Shown here: in pieces, positions 24,233 through 36,473 of the stretch
How positions within the stretch are numbered: the stretch's first letter is position 1
Layout: every line of letters starts with the position of its first letter
Notes under the pieces: model-generated
Told to the model about the DNA's origin: nothing
What the model saw: the letters and a program-made list of their open reading frames with translations, nothing else
Database searches by the model: none
Assembly: GCF_037414475.1 (NCBI RefSeq)
Contig: NZ_CP147913.1
Coordinates: 930,001-994,000, forward strand
DNA length: 64,000 nt
Source of the DNA: Myxococcus stipitatus
Lineage (GTDB): Bacteria; Myxococcota; Myxococcia; Myxococcales; Myxococcaceae
Direction: 5' to 3'
Made by a program: the position numbers and the translations under genes

Positions 24233-25042
24233 ATGACTCGCAAGCCCGACAAGACCAAGCCACCGCGCCACCAACGCTGGGAGGGCAAGGAGAAGCCGGA
24301 CTGGCTGGCGCGCGCGCTCGCCCGTGCGGGCGTGTTCCCCCAGGACGAGGCCGAGGCCGCCATCAACGCGGGCCGTGTCAGCATCAACGGCCGCGTCGCG
24401 AAGATGGCCCTCGCGCCGGTCCCTCCCGGAGCCACCGTGCGTGTCGACGGCAGGGTCATCGACCTGAAGGCCCCGACCACGCGGGTGCTCGCCTTCCACA
24501 AGCCCGCGGGCGTTCTGTCCTCCACCGCGCGACAGCACCGCACGGGCACCGTCTTCGAGGTGCTCCTGCCCCAACTTCCCCCGGAGCTCGCCGGATACAC
24601 GTGGCACGCGGTGGGGCGGCTCGACGTGGACTCCACGGGCCTGCTGCTCTTCACCAATGACGACAAGCTCGTCGCCCACGTCACGTCCCCGGACACGCAC
24701 CTGCCCAAGCGCTACGTGGCCACCGTCTTCAGCACCGCGGATGACACGCGCGTGGAGCCACTGCGCAAGGGCATGACGCTCGACGACGGCCCGGCCCGGC
24801 CGGCCCAGGTGCGCGTCCGCGATGAGCACACCGTCGAGGTCACGCTCACCGAGGGACGCCACCACCAGGTGAAGCGGATGCTCGGGGCCGTGGGCCTTCC
24901 GGTGCGCGCGCTGCACCGCGAAGCCGTCGGCACCGTAGCGCTCGACATCCCCGAGGGCACGTTCCGCCTGCTCACCGACGACGAGGTCCGCGAAGGACTG
25001 CGCTACGAGGGACGGACCGCGCCGAGCGAACCGCACGAATGA
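24233..25042 (+). CDS. Pseudouridine synthase, RsuA/RluB/E/F family
   Basis: A 269-residue enzyme that isomerises uridine in rRNA. A basic N-terminal tail leads to an S4 RNA-binding domain (~24-72; ALARAGVFPQDEAEAAINAG). The catalytic domain has HKPAGVLSS (~97-105), the active-site loop GRLDVDSTGLLLFTND with the catalytic Asp, and EGRHHQVKRMLGAVGLPV. These features place it in the RsuA family; which rRNA base it modifies cannot be told, though the RluB-like layout points to 23S rRNA. GGAG lies four bases before the ATG. Divergent from the protease gene. Confidence 0.88.
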   Translation: MTRKPDKTKPPRHQRWEGKEKPDWLARALARAGVFPQDEAEAAINAGRVSINGRVAKMALAPVPPGATVRVDGRVIDLKAPTTRVLAFHKPAGVLSSTARQHRTGTVFEVLLPQLPPELAGYTWHAVGRLDVDSTGLLLFTNDDKLVAHVTSPDTHLPKRYVATVFSTADDTRVEPLRKGMTLDDGPARPAQVRVRDEHTVEVTLTEGRHHQVKRMLGAVGLPVRALHREAVGTVALDIPEGTFRLLTDDEVREGLRYEGRTAPSEPHE

Positions 25043-25319
25043 AGCGCGGCGCGCGGGCACCCCGCCCGTTGCTTCGTGCACTCGCCGGGCCGCGGCCGGA
25101 AAGTCGGACACGTCCGCGCTGACGAGCCCCACGACGGCTCCGGCCGAACGACGTGGCCCCCATGACGCCGCATGCCGCGCCGGCCCGTGGCCTCGAGCGG
25201 GTCCGGCGGTGGAGAACGTGGGAGAGTCCTTCCATGACCGCGCCCCTGGATTCTCCAGGGGCGCCGCGCGCCTGATATTCCTCGCGACACACGCAGCCGC
25301 CCCAAAGCCGAGGCACACC

Positions 25320-27122
25320 ATGACCCGGTCTCGTCCCTCGCCACACTGGCTCATTCCGTTGCTGGCCGTGCTCTGCTCGCTCCCGGCCTCCGCCGTGGAA
25401 GGGCCGCCCGACCTCTCCACGCTGCGCGCGGAGCTCCGGCGCGTCACGGAGTACGACGCGAAGGCGCCGCTGGACGTGAAGGTCGTCCGCGCCCAACGAC
25501 GTGGAGACATCACCGTCACGGAGCTGACCTATGCCAGCCCGAAGAGCGGACGCGTCCCGGCCTACCTCGTCATGCCGCCAGGCGCCGGGCCCTTCGCCGG
25601 CGTCACCTTCCTGCACTGGGGCCAGGGAACGAAGAACGAGTTCCTCGACGAGGCGCTCACCCTCGCGCGCGCGGGTGTGGTGTCCCTGCTGGTGGATGCA
25701 CCCCACGTCCGCCCCGAGCCCTGGCGCGGTTCTCTCCGAGGCGAGGCGCTGCACGACACCCACGTGCGGATGCTGGTGGACATGCGCCGCGGCGTGGACC
25801 TGCTCGTGTCCCGGCCCGAGGTCGATGGTCAGCGGCTGGGCTATGTGGGCCACAGCATGGGGGCCATGGTGGGCGGCGCCCTCTCCGGCGTCGAGCCGCG
25901 GCTGCGCGCGTTCATCCTGATGAACGGCATCGGCGACTACTCCAAGAGCATCCTCGAGACAGAGACCCCCATCGAGAAGCAGCTCGAGGCCCAGCTCGCG
26001 AAGGAAGACTTCTCCTCGCTCGCCCGGAAGATGGCGGCCGTGGATGGCGTGGTGGGTGTCAGCGACGCGGCGCCTCGCGCCCTCTTCTTCCAATATGGCC
26101 GCTCGGACCCGTGGGTCACCCCCGCGCAGGTCACCGCGTTCATCGACGCGGCCACCCAGCCCAAGCTCGCCAAGTTCTACGAAGGGGGCCACGAGCTGAG
26201 CGACGCCGCACGCCGGGACAGGGCGCAGTGGCTGCGCACGCACCTGGGCTTCGCGGAGGTGCATGCCGTCGGTCCGCCCATGATTGCCGCCCCGGTGATT
26301 CCCGGGCTCAAGAACACGCCGCTCCCCGAATGGGCGAAGACACGCCCGGTCCTCACCATCCCGGGCATGGAGGAGCTGCAGGTCCGCCGAGGCCTTACGT
26401 ACACGCGCTCGGCGGGCCGCGACTACAAGCTGGACCTCTACCTCCCGGAGGCGGTGGCCCTGGGCCCCGTGCCCGTGGTGGTCCTGGCCCACGGCATGTT
26501 GCCTCCGGACCTGGTGCCCTTCGTGAGGGACCTGCCCGCCTTCACCGGACAGGCCCGGTGGCTTTCGTCGCAGGGCTTCGCGGTGGCCCTGGTGGAGCTG
26601 GGCTCCCCCGCGACAGGAGGCGAACGCGAGAAATGGTTCACCGGCACGCCCGAGCTCCAGAAGCGGATGGACGCGGCGCTGGCCTTCGTCCGCAAGCAGG
26701 CCGCCACCGAGAAGCTCGACGCGGACCGCGTGGGTGTCATGGCCCTGTCCGCCGGAGGGCTGTGGGGCCTGGCGCCCGCGCTGAGAAAGGAGCCTCCCGC
26801 CTGGCTGCGCTGCGCGGTGGCGTGGTACCCCCTGCTGGGGGCTGCGGGAGTGCCTCCGAGCAGTCTCCCCCTCGAGGGACTGAAGGCCGTGAATGGCCCG
26901 AAGTCGCCGCCCCTCTTCGTGGTGCGCGCCGGAAAGGATGCCCCCGGGCTCAACGGCCTCCTCGACGAGTTCGTGACGAAGGCCCGAGGCAAGGGCGTTC
27001 CCCTCACGCTGGAAGAGCTGCCCGAGGGACACCACGCGTTCGAGCTGGTCGATGACGTGGAGGGTTCGCGCGAAGCCATGAGGAAGACCGCCCTCTTCTT
27101 CGAGGAACATCTGCTGCGATGA
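25320..27122 (+). CDS. Secreted protein with two alpha/beta-hydrolase domains
   Basis: A 600-residue protein. ATG at 25320 has GAGG seven bases upstream and begins a signal peptide ending SLPASAVEG. Domain 1 (~30-320) is dienelactone-hydrolase-like, with YVGHSMGAMVGGAL as nucleophile elbow, FFQYGRSDPWV for the acid strand and EGGHELSD for the His. Domain 2 (~350-600) has its own elbow VMALSAGGLWGL, the acid-strand region FVVRAGKDAPG and PEGHHAFELVDD. Both domains keep plausible triads, so two active sites are expected in one exported chain. The substrate is unknown; esterase or peptidase activity on extracellular material is inferred. Followed 36 bases later by sthA on the same strand. Confidence 0.82.
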   Translation: MTRSRPSPHWLIPLLAVLCSLPASAVEGPPDLSTLRAELRRVTEYDAKAPLDVKVVRAQRRGDITVTELTYASPKSGRVPAYLVMPPGAGPFAGVTFLHWGQGTKNEFLDEALTLARAGVVSLLVDAPHVRPEPWRGSLRGEALHDTHVRMLVDMRRGVDLLVSRPEVDGQRLGYVGHSMGAMVGGALSGVEPRLRAFILMNGIGDYSKSILETETPIEKQLEAQLAKEDFSSLARKMAAVDGVVGVSDAAPRALFFQYGRSDPWVTPAQVTAFIDAATQPKLAKFYEGGHELSDAARRDRAQWLRTHLGFAEVHAVGPPMIAAPVIPGLKNTPLPEWAKTRPVLTIPGMEELQVRRGLTYTRSAGRDYKLDLYLPEAVALGPVPVVVLAHGMLPPDLVPFVRDLPAFTGQARWLSSQGFAVALVELGSPATGGEREKWFTGTPELQKRMDAALAFVRKQAATEKLDADRVGVMALSAGGLWGLAPALRKEPPAWLRCAVAWYPLLGAAGVPPSSLPLEGLKAVNGPKSPPLFVVRAGKDAPGLNGLLDEFVTKARGKGVPLTLEELPEGHHAFELVDDVEGSREAMRKTALFFEEHLLR

Positions 27123-27158
27123 CTTCAACTGGGGAGGGGCCTCGCGTACCTTCCCCCC

Positions 27159-28565
27159 ATGGTGGACTTCGACCTGGTGGTGATTGGCTCCGGCCCGGCC
27201 GGTGAGTGGGGTGCGGTGCAGGCGGCCCTCGCGGGCAAACGCGTCGCGGTGGTGGAGCGCGAGCCCGTGCTGGGCGGCACGGCGGCGAACACGGGCACGC
27301 TGCCCTCCAAGACGCTGCGGGAGACATCACTGCACCTCTCCGGCCTCAAGGCCCGGGGCCTCTACAGCGTGGAGACCACGCTGCGCCACGAGGCCACCGT
27401 CTCCGACTTCCTCTTCCGCGAGCGGCGGGTGAAGGACATGGAGCGCGAGCGCATCGCCCGCAACCTCCAGCGCCACGGCGTCGAGGTCGTGCAGGGCACG
27501 GGCTCGCTCTTGGACGAGCACACCGTGCGGGTGACACGTCGGGACGCGCCGGACCTGGACCTGAAGGGCGCCTTCATCCTGGTGGCCACCGGCTCCATGC
27601 CCTACCGGCCGCCCATCTATCCCTTCGACGACCCGCGCGTTCACGACTCGGACGAGGTGCTGGAGATTGGCCGGCTGCCCACCTCGCTCGTCGTGGTGGG
27701 GGGCGGAGTCATCGGCTGCGAGTACGCGTGCATGTTCGCCGCGCTGGGCATCCCGGTGACGCTGGTGGAGGTGCGCGCGGAGCTGCTGCCCTTCCTCGAC
27801 GACGAGTTCTCCGCCCTGCTCGCCCAGCGCATGGAGGCCCTGGGCATCCGCATGCGGTTCGGCCAGTCGGTGGAGAAGCTGGAGGTGCCCGCCGCGTGCG
27901 AGACGCCCATCCGCCTGACGCTGTCCTCGGGGGAGGAGGTGGCCACGGACCAGGTGCTGGTGGCCTCCGGCCGCACCTCGAACACCGCGGGCCTGGGGCT
28001 CGCGGAGCTGGGCGTGAAGCTGGGCGCACGCGGCCAGGTGGAGGTGGGCCCCGGATACCAGACCTCCCTGCCCCACATCTACGCGGTGGGTGACGTCATC
28101 GGCTTCCCCGCCCTGGCCTCCACGTCCATGGACCAGGCCCGCATCGCCGTGGAGCACGCCTTCGGGCTGGGCGGCCCGCTCACCATGCCCACCGTGCTGC
28201 CCTACGGCATCTACACCATCCCCGAGGTCTCCATGGCCGGGGAGACGGAGGAAGGCCTGCGCGCCAAGGGCATCCCGTACGTGGCCGGCCGCGCGCCCTT
28301 CTCCACCAACCCGCGCGGGCAGATCATCGGGGAGATGTGCGGGATGCTGAAGCTGCTCTTCCACCGCGAGAGCCTCAAGCTCCTGGGAGTCCATGTCCTG
28401 GGAGAGCAGGCCTCGGAGCTCGTCCACGTGGGCCTGGTGGCCATGCTCACCGGCTCCACCGCGCGGCTCTTCCTGGAGACCTGTTTCAACTACCCGACGC
28501 TGACAGAGGCGTACAAGACGGCGACGTTCGACGCGATGGACCACCTCAAGCACGGCACCATCTGA
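27159..28565 (+). CDS. sthA: Soluble pyridine nucleotide transhydrogenase
   Basis: A 468-residue flavoprotein that moves reducing equivalents between NADPH and NAD+. It has an FAD Rossmann motif IGSGPAGEWGA (9-19), a second Rossmann motif VVVGGGVIGCEYA (~175-187), the FAD-binding YAVGDVIGFPALAS motif and a dimerisation domain. At the place of the redox disulphide of lipoamide dehydrogenases it has TAANTGTLPSKTLRE (41-55) with no cysteine, which fits SthA. Length matches the family (about 466). The ribosome binding site is weak. It should help balance NADPH. Convergent with the small gene at 28582. Confidence 0.9.
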   Translation: MVDFDLVVIGSGPAGEWGAVQAALAGKRVAVVEREPVLGGTAANTGTLPSKTLRETSLHLSGLKARGLYSVETTLRHEATVSDFLFRERRVKDMERERIARNLQRHGVEVVQGTGSLLDEHTVRVTRRDAPDLDLKGAFILVATGSMPYRPPIYPFDDPRVHDSDEVLEIGRLPTSLVVVGGGVIGCEYACMFAALGIPVTLVEVRAELLPFLDDEFSALLAQRMEALGIRMRFGQSVEKLEVPAACETPIRLTLSSGEEVATDQVLVASGRTSNTAGLGLAELGVKLGARGQVEVGPGYQTSLPHIYAVGDVIGFPALASTSMDQARIAVEHAFGLGGPLTMPTVLPYGIYTIPEVSMAGETEEGLRAKGIPYVAGRAPFSTNPRGQIIGEMCGMLKLLFHRESLKLLGVHVLGEQASELVHVGLVAMLTGSTARLFLETCFNYPTLTEAYKTATFDAMDHLKHGTI

Positions 28566-28581
28566 CGTCCACGTGACACCT

Positions 28582-28920
28582 TCAGCGGCGGGGGGACCTC
28601 GACGGCGCCACCCCGCGCAGGCTGCCCACGGTCAACGCGCCAGGGGCCTCGTGGACCGGCTCGGAGCGCGCCTCATCCTCCGAGCCCGAGCCCCTAACCT
28701 TCTTCGCGGAAGCGGCCCCTCCCTCCGCCGCGCCCGAGGCCCCTCGAAGGAGCTCCCGCGCGCGCTCCCAGCGGACCTTCTCCTCGGCCATCAGCCGGGT
28801 GAGCTCCTCGCGGGCGGAGGCGTCCTCCAGGCTGGCCGCCGCGGCGGCCACCTTGTCCAGGAAGGGCATCAGGTAGCCGAAGTCCTTGTCGAAGGCGCTG
28901 GGGTTCGTCGCCACGTCCAT
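28582..28920 (-). CDS. Small hypothetical protein, helical N-terminus
   Basis: A 112-residue protein if started at ATG 28920. AGGAGG abuts that ATG with no spacing, so a GTG at 28941 (119 residues) is possible. The first ~60 residues are amphipathic helices (DFGYLMPFLDKVAAAAASLE, then REELTRLMAEEKVRWERARE). The rest is low-complexity Ala/Gly/Ser/Glu, probably disordered. There is no signal peptide, and I recognise no family. Codon use matches its neighbours, which supports it as a real gene. Confidence 0.5.
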   Translation of the reverse strand: MDVATNPSAFDKDFGYLMPFLDKVAAAAASLEDASAREELTRLMAEEKVRWERARELLRGASGAAEGGAASAKKVRGSGSEDEARSEPVHEAPGALTVGSLRGVAPSRSPRR

Positions 28921-28971
28921 CCTCCTGTGCCGCGCCGCCACCCTAGCCCATTCCCCGGGCGGCGGGGCCCC

Positions 28972-29334
28972 TCAACCGTGGTACACGCGCGAGGCGACAA
29001 TCCGGCCCCCTCGCACCTCCAGCACCTCCGCCACCGGCATGGGCGCCTCCCCCGGCGCGTGCCGCAGGTACTCCATGAAGACGCGCTCCCCGTCCGCCGT
29101 CAGCGCCGTCTCCTCGTAGCGCAGCCCCGGCAGCCGGGCGATGGCCTCCCTCCACCACTTCCCCAGGGCCTGGCGGCCCACCAGCTTGCCGCCCGTCTCC
29201 GGGTGCAACACCCGAATCTTGGGCGAGGTGTGGGTGCAGTCCTCGGCGTACAGCGCCACCAGCGCCTCCACGTCATGGGCGTTGAAAGCGTGCAGCCAGG
29301 CTCGCGCGACGGAGAAGTTTTCGCTCGCACTCAT
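28972..29334 (-). CDS. SnoaL-like/NTF2-fold protein
   Basis: A 120-residue single-domain protein of the NTF2-like cone fold. Typical features are ARAWLHAFNAHDVEALVALYAED at the start, HPETGGKLVGRQALGKWW, then the paired beta strands YEETALTADGERVFMEY and EVLEVRGGRIVASRVYHG. Such proteins bind small molecules or act as isomerases or hydrolases; no catalytic residues can be assigned here. A 12-bp palindrome abuts the start codon, suggesting local control. Divergent from the EF-G gene. Confidence 0.8.
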   Translation of the reverse strand: MSASENFSVARAWLHAFNAHDVEALVALYAEDCTHTSPKIRVLHPETGGKLVGRQALGKWWREAIARLPGLRYEETALTADGERVFMEYLRHAPGEAPMPVAEVLEVRGGRIVASRVYHG

Positions 29335-29346
29335 GGTTCATGAACC
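29335..29346. promoter_or_regulatory. 12-bp palindrome at the SnoaL-like gene start
   Basis: GGTTCATGAACC is a perfect palindrome directly before the ATG of the SnoaL-like gene. It shares the TTCATG/CATGAA core with the protease palindrome at 23961-23981. Its use as an operator is speculative. Confidence 0.3.
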
Positions 29347-29548
29347 TCTGAAGAAATCGGCCCCGAGCCACTCCACTGCGAGTGCCGGGGTCTTGGGTTA
29401 TATCTAGAAGGGCCCGACGCTGTATTCAAAGGTAGGAGTATAGGACTCCACCGTCATGCGGATTTGGCTGGAAACCAAGTCCCGTGGGAAGTAAGGGCCC
29501 CGCCTGCTCTGTTCCGTCAGGCACATTCAAGAGAAGAAGGACCGGATC

Positions 29549-31663
29549 GTGGCCGCCAACGCACCCATCGAGAAGATTCGTAACATCGGTATCTCCGCTC
29601 ACATCGACTCGGGCAAGACGACGCTCTCCGAGCGCATCCTGTTCTATACGGGCAAGATCCACGAGATCCACGAGGTCCGCGGCAAGGACGGCGTGGGCGC
29701 GGTGATGGACTCGATGGACCTGGAGCGTGAGAAGGGCATCACGATCCAGTCGGCCGCGACGTACGCGATGTGGGGCGACTACAACATCAACCTCATCGAC
29801 ACGCCGGGACACGTGGACTTCACCATCGAGGTGGAGCGCTCCCTGCGCGTTCTCGACGGCGCCATCCTGGTGCTCTGCTCGGTGTCTGGCGTGCAGTCCC
29901 AGTCCATCACGGTGGACCGGCAGATGAAGCGCTACCGCGTTCCGCGCATCGCGTTCGTCAACAAGATGGACCGCGCTGGCGCGAACTATGACCGCGTGGC
30001 CGCGCAGCTGAAGGAGAAGCTGTCGCACCACCCCGTGAAGCTGCAGCTGCCCATCGGCGCCGAGGACCGCTTCAAGGGCCTGGTCGACCTCATCCAGATG
30101 CGGGCGTTCTACTTTGACGGTGAGAACGGCGAGAAGATCCGCGAGGAGGAGATCCCCGCCGAGCTGCTGGACGAGGCCAAGGCGCGCCGTCAGCAGATGA
30201 TCGAGGGCGTGGCCGAGGTCGACGACCAGCTCGGTGAGCTGTTCCTGTCGGACGCCGCCATCCCGAACGACGCCATCATCGCCGCCATCCGCCGGGCCAC
30301 CATCAGCCTGAAGATGACGCCGGTCATGTGCGGCTCCGCTTACAAGAACAAGGGCGTGCAGCTGCTCCTGAACGCCGTCTGTGGCTACCTCCCGAACCCC
30401 AAGGAGGCGACCAACGAGGCGCTGGACCAGAAGAACAACGAGGCGAAGGTCATCCTCGAGTCGGACCCGGAGAAGCCCTTCGTCGGTCTGGCGTTCAAGC
30501 TGGAGGACGGTCGCTACGGTCAGCTGACGTACATGCGCGTCTACCAGGGCCGCGTGTCCAAGGGTGACTTCATCGTCAACCAGGTGAACCAGAAGAAGGT
30601 CAAGGTTCCGCGCATTGTTCGGATGAACTCGAACAAGATGGACGACATCAACGACGCCACGGCCGGCGACATCGTCGCGCTGTTCGGCATCGAGTGCGCC
30701 TCGGGCGACACGTTCACCGACGGCTCGGTGAACTACACGATGACGTCCATGCACGTCCCGGACGCGGTGATTTCGCTCGCCGTGGAGCCCAAGGACCGCT
30801 CCGCGCTGCAGAACTTCTCCAAGGCGCTCAACCGCTTCACGAAGGAAGACCCCACCTTCCGCGTGCACCGCGATGAAGAGTCCGGTCAGACCATCATCCG
30901 CGGCATGGGTGAGCTGCACCTGGAGATCTACATCGAGCGCATGAAGCGCGAGTACCAGTGCGAGGTCAAGGCGGGTAAGCCCCAGGTGGCCTACCGCGAG
31001 ACCATCAGCCAGAAGGGCGAGTTCTTCTACACGCACAAGAAGCAGACCGGTGGCTCCGGTCAGTTCGCGCGCGTGTGCGGCTACATCGAGCCGCTGCCCT
31101 CGGACGCCGTGCAGCAGTACGAGTTCGTGGATGACATCGTCGGTGGCTCCATCCCCCGCGAGTTCATCCCGGCGTGCGACAAGGGCTTCACCGAGGCCGT
31201 CAAGAAGGGCAGCCTCATCGGCTTCCCCGTCGTCGGTGTGCGCGTCGTCATCAACGACGGTGCGTTCCACGCGGTCGACTCGTCCGAAATGGCGTTCAAG
31301 ACGGCCGCCATCATGGGCTTCCGCGAGGGCTACGCCGCCGCCAAGCCCATCATCCTCGAGCCGATGATGAAGGTGGAGGTGACGGCGCCGGAAGACTTCC
31401 AGGGCTCCGTCGTCGGCCAGCTCAACCAGCGCCGCGGCACCATCCTCTCCACGGAGACCGCCGAGGGCTACGTGACGGCGGTGGCCGAGGTTCCGCTGAA
31501 CACGATGTTCGGCTACTCCACGGACCTTCGCTCCGCGACGCAGGGCAAGGGCGAGTTCACGATGGAGTTCGCCAAGTACACGCCGGTGCCGCGCAACGAG
31601 TCCGAGGCCCTGATGGCCGCGTACAAGGAGAAGCAGGCGGCGGAGCAGGCGGCGCGCAAGTAG
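29549..31663 (+). CDS. fusA: Elongation factor G, mitochondria-like (spd) type
   Basis: A 704-residue translational GTPase that drives ribosome translocation. It starts at GTG with AGAAGGA seven bases upstream. The G domain has AHIDSGKT (17-24), DTPGH and NKMD; domains II-V follow in the usual order, including [15 protein letters not shown] and the domain IV block beginning [10 protein letters not shown]. The P-loop Ser (most bacterial EF-Gs have Ala or His there) and the block [20 protein letters not shown] match mitochondrial EF-G1 and the spdEFG subfamily. It is not in a str operon here: it stands alone, followed by a terminator and uup. A second EF-G gene elsewhere is expected. Confidence 0.95.
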   Translation: MAANAPIEKIRNIGISAHIDSGKTTLSERILFYTGKIHEIHEVRGKDGVGAVMDSMDLEREKGITIQSAATYAMWGDYNINLIDTPGHVDFTIEVERSLRVLDGAILVLCSVSGVQSQSITVDRQMKRYRVPRIAFVNKMDRAGANYDRVAAQLKEKLSHHPVKLQLPIGAEDRFKGLVDLIQMRAFYFDGENGEKIREEEIPAELLDEAKARRQQMIEGVAEVDDQLGELFLSDAAIPNDAIIAAIRRATISLKMTPVMCGSAYKNKGVQLLLNAVCGYLPNPKEATNEALDQKNNEAKVILESDPEKPFVGLAFKLEDGRYGQLTYMRVYQGRVSKGDFIVNQVNQKKVKVPRIVRMNSNKMDDINDATAGDIVALFGIECASGDTFTDGSVNYTMTSMHVPDAVISLAVEPKDRSALQNFSKALNRFTKEDPTFRVHRDEESGQTIIRGMGELHLEIYIERMKREYQCEVKAGKPQVAYRETISQKGEFFYTHKKQTGGSGQFARVCGYIEPLPSDAVQQYEFVDDIVGGSIPREFIPACDKGFTEAVKKGSLIGFPVVGVRVVINDGAFHAVDSSEMAFKTAAIMGFREGYAAAKPIILEPMMKVEVTAPEDFQGSVVGQLNQRRGTILSTETAEGYVTAVAEVPLNTMFGYSTDLRSATQGKGEFTMEFAKYTPVPRNESEALMAAYKEKQAAEQAARK

Positions 31664-31694
31664 TCCGCGCCATCTCGACGTCCAGGCTGTAAGG

Positions 31695-31724
31695 AAGGCG
31701 CTCCTCTTCAGTGAGGGGCGCCTT
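31695..31724 (+). terminator. Terminator after EF-G
   Basis: AAGGCGCTCCTC (31695-31706) pairs with GAGGGGCGCCTT (31713-31724) around a 6-nt loop, with one G-U pair, and is followed by TCGCCTTTCC. It separates the EF-G and uup transcripts. Confidence 0.65.
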
Positions 31725-31750
31725 TCGCCTTTCCAGGAGACACAGACACC

Positions 31751-33682
<1,932 letters not shown>

Positions 33683-33694
33683 GTGCCCGCCGCA

Positions 33695-33723
33695 CCGGGC
33701 CTCTCTCGACAGGAGGGGCCCGG
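33695..33723. terminator. Hairpin between convergent uup and ADOP genes
   Basis: CCGGGCC and GGGCCCGG arms with an inner CTC/GAG pairing form an imperfect stem between the two stop codons. It can serve both directions. No T-tract. Confidence 0.5.
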
Positions 33724-33734
33724 CCCAACGCCGC

Positions 33735-36191
33735 TCAGTCGTACTTGAGCGCGATGAGGGGGTCCACGCGCGAGGCGCGCAGGGCCGGCACACACGTGGC
33801 GACGAACCCCACGCCGAGCAGCAACAGCGGCGCGGCGGCGAACGCCCACGGGTCCAGCGCGCTCACGCCGTGCACCAGCCCGGAGACCAGCCGCGTCAGC
33901 CCCAGCGCACCCACGAAGCCCAGCGCCACGCCCGCGCCCACCGCGCCCAGGCCCTGCGTCAGCACCAACCGCACCACCTCCGCGCGAGTGGCGCCCAGCG
34001 CCAGCCGCACGCCCATCTCCCGCGTGCGTTGGCTCACCAGATAGGACAACACGCCGTAGATGCCCACCGCGGCCAGCACCAGCGCCAGCGCGGCCATCAC
34101 CCCCAGGAGCACCATGTTGAAGCGCTGCGAGCCCAACGTGCCCTCCACGAAGTCCGCCAGCATCAGCGTCTGGGACACTGGCTGCCGTGAGTCCACCGCG
34201 AGCAGCTCACCGCGCACCGCCGCCATGAGCGCGGCATGGCTCCCCGACGCACGCACCACGAGGTTCTGCGGAAGCCCGCGCACCATCAGCCCCGTGAGCG
34301 CCGCGCCCGCCTGCCCGGAGGCCACGTACAACACGGAGGGCACCGCGGAGCCCAACCCCTTCTCGCGCACGTCCGACACCACGCCCACCACCCGGCGCGG
34401 AACGTTGTCGCGCAATGAGGGCACCCCGTGCGCCACGCGGATGCTCTTGCCCACCGGGTCCTCGCCGGGCCAGTACTTGCGCGCCGCCGTCTCGTTGATG
34501 ACCACCACCGGCTGAGCCTCCGCCCGGTCCGTGTCCGCGAGAAGCCGGCCCCGCACGAGCCGCAACCCCAGCGTCGTGAAGTACCCCGGCGACACCGCGC
34601 GGTACTCGCCATGCCCGACGCCCGCCCCGTCATCCGTGCCCTCGTACTTCCCCTCGATGGCGAAGCCCAGGCTCGGCCCCAGCTCCATGGGCAGCGCGGG
34701 CGTGAAGCCGGCGGCCGTCACTCCAGGCAGCGCGCGCACCCGCTCCTCGACTTGGTGGTGGAAGCGCTCCAGCGCAGCCGGGTCGCCATAGCGCCCGTCC
34801 GGCAAGGACAAGCGCACCACATGGACACCGTTCGCGTCGAAGCCGGGCCGCACCTCCCGCAGCGAACCGAAGCCACGGATGAGCAGCCCCGCGCCCACGA
34901 GCAACACCACCGCGAGCGCCACCTGCCCCACCACCAGCATCGTGCGTGTCTTGCCACTCCCCGGCCCCGCCGTCGCCCGCTGCGCCCCCGCCCTCAATGC
35001 GTCCTGAAGGTCCGGACGCGACGACTGCCACGCGGGCAGCAAGCCGAAGAGCACCCCCGTCAGCAGCGACACCGCCACCGAGAACACCAGCACCGAGCCG
35101 TTCAGCCCCACCTCGGCGCCCTCCACCAGACGCCCCTCGGGAGCCAAGGCCAGGAGCGCGGGCCGCACCATTTCCGCCAACAGGAGGCCCAGCCCGCCGC
35201 CCATCACGGACAACACCAGGCTCTCCGTGAGCAGCTGCCGCACCAACCGGCGAGGCGCCGCGCCCAACGCCGCGCGAACCACCAGCTCCCGCTGCCGCGA
35301 CGCCGACCTCGCCAGCTGAAGGTTGGCCAGGTTCACACACGCGATGAGCAACACCAATCCCACCGCGCCCAGGAGCACCCACAGCGCGAGCCTCAAGTCT
35401 CCCGCCAGATATGTCTTCAGGTCCTCGGCGACGAAGCGCTCGTTCGCGTCCAGCAGCTGCGGCTTGTCCACGTGCAGCCGCTGCCCCAGCGACACCATCG
35501 ACGCAATCACGCCCTCGGAGGACAGGCCCCCACGCAGCCGACCGGTGATGCTCAAGAAGTTGGAGCTCTCATCGTTCGTCAGGTCCAGCTGGGCCGGCGT
35601 CCAGAGCTGGGCTTCGCGCGGATAGCGGAACGACTCGGCCGCCACGCCCACCACGGTGTAGGGCTCGTCGTTGAGCGTGATGGAGCGGCCGATGATGTCC
35701 GACGCGCCCGCGAAGCGGCGCAGCCACAGGCCCTGGCTGAGCACCACCACGCGAGGCCCTCCCACCACATCCTCTTCCGGCAGGAAGCCGCGCCCCAACA
35801 ACGGACGCACCCCGAACGTGTCGAAGAAGTTCCGCGTCACCCGGATTCCAGACAAGCGCTCCGGCACACCATCCCCGACGAGGTTGAAGCCCGTCGGCAG
35901 CAGCTCGTGCGCGGCGACCTGCGCGAAGGGCGAGCCCTCCGCCGTCATCTGGACATAGTGGCCGATGGCGTGGATGGCGCTGCGGCCCTGCTCGCTCACT
36001 CGCTCGACCTGGACCAGTTGCTCGGGCTCCGGGTACGGCAGCGGCCGCAACAACACACCGTGCACGACACTGAAGATGGCGGTGTTCGCCCCGATGGCCA
36101 GTGCGAGTGTGAGGATGGAGACAGCGGTGAAGCCCCGGTTCTTGAGCAACAACCGGATGGCGTAGCGAAGATCCTCGAGGAGGACGGCCAC
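33735..36191 (-). CDS. FtsX/MacB-type ABC permease, ADOP family
   Basis: An 818-residue membrane protein. The start is taken at GTG 36191, which has AGGAG six bases upstream and gives the family-typical N-terminus [20 protein letters not shown] first membrane helix ([19 protein letters not shown]) precedes a MacB-like periplasmic domain. FtsX helices with the signature [19 protein letters not shown] come next. A second periplasmic domain and a second FtsX block ([19 protein letters not shown]) follow. This doubled layout is the acidobacterial duplicated orphan permease type; no ATPase gene is adjacent. Such proteins are thought to pair with MacB-like ATPases in efflux or envelope stress. Confidence 0.83.
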   Translation of the reverse strand: MAVLLEDLRYAIRLLLKNRGFTAVSILTLALAIGANTAIFSVVHGVLLRPLPYPEPEQLVQVERVSEQGRSAIHAIGHYVQMTAEGSPFAQVAAHELLPTGFNLVGDGVPERLSGIRVTRNFFDTFGVRPLLGRGFLPEEDVVGGPRVVVLSQGLWLRRFAGASDIIGRSITLNDEPYTVVGVAAESFRYPREAQLWTPAQLDLTNDESSNFLSITGRLRGGLSSEGVIASMVSLGQRLHVDKPQLLDANERFVAEDLKTYLAGDLRLALWVLLGAVGLVLLIACVNLANLQLARSASRQRELVVRAALGAAPRRLVRQLLTESLVLSVMGGGLGLLLAEMVRPALLALAPEGRLVEGAEVGLNGSVLVFSVAVSLLTGVLFGLLPAWQSSRPDLQDALRAGAQRATAGPGSGKTRTMLVVGQVALAVVLLVGAGLLIRGFGSLREVRPGFDANGVHVVRLSLPDGRYGDPAALERFHHQVEERVRALPGVTAAGFTPALPMELGPSLGFAIEGKYEGTDDGAGVGHGEYRAVSPGYFTTLGLRLVRGRLLADTDRAEAQPVVVINETAARKYWPGEDPVGKSIRVAHGVPSLRDNVPRRVVGVVSDVREKGLGSAVPSVLYVASGQAGAALTGLMVRGLPQNLVVRASGSHAALMAAVRGELLAVDSRQPVSQTLMLADFVEGTLGSQRFNMVLLGVMAALALVLAAVGIYGVLSYLVSQRTREMGVRLALGATRAEVVRLVLTQGLGAVGAGVALGFVGALGLTRLVSGLVHGVSALDPWAFAAAPLLLLGVGFVATCVPALRASRVDPLIALKYD

Positions 36192-36473
36192 GGAAACTCC
36201 TGGCAGGGGGTCCGTGGCGTACGCATCACCATTGCTGACTATTTCGAAGCCGCTGGCGATTCCCAGGAACGGATTCGCTTTCCCATGACTGGGACCTGGG
36301 ACGGGAAAAGACATCACTGCAAGCCAGGGAGAATCCGGAGGCGCGCGCCGTCAAGTCGAACAATGACGAGCCTCCGCGATACTTTCCCAGAGGGAGCGAG
36401 TTGCGCGGCCACTTGCGTGACTATTGCCACCATGCGACAGCTTCGCGCTTATCCCCTGTTTCAAGGAGTCGTC

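Noticed and set aside
34428..36430. Long open frame antisense to the ADOP permease
   Set aside because: High-GC shadow frame rich in Arg, His and Gln; the true gene in this frame begins at 36474 with a ribosome site and signal peptide.
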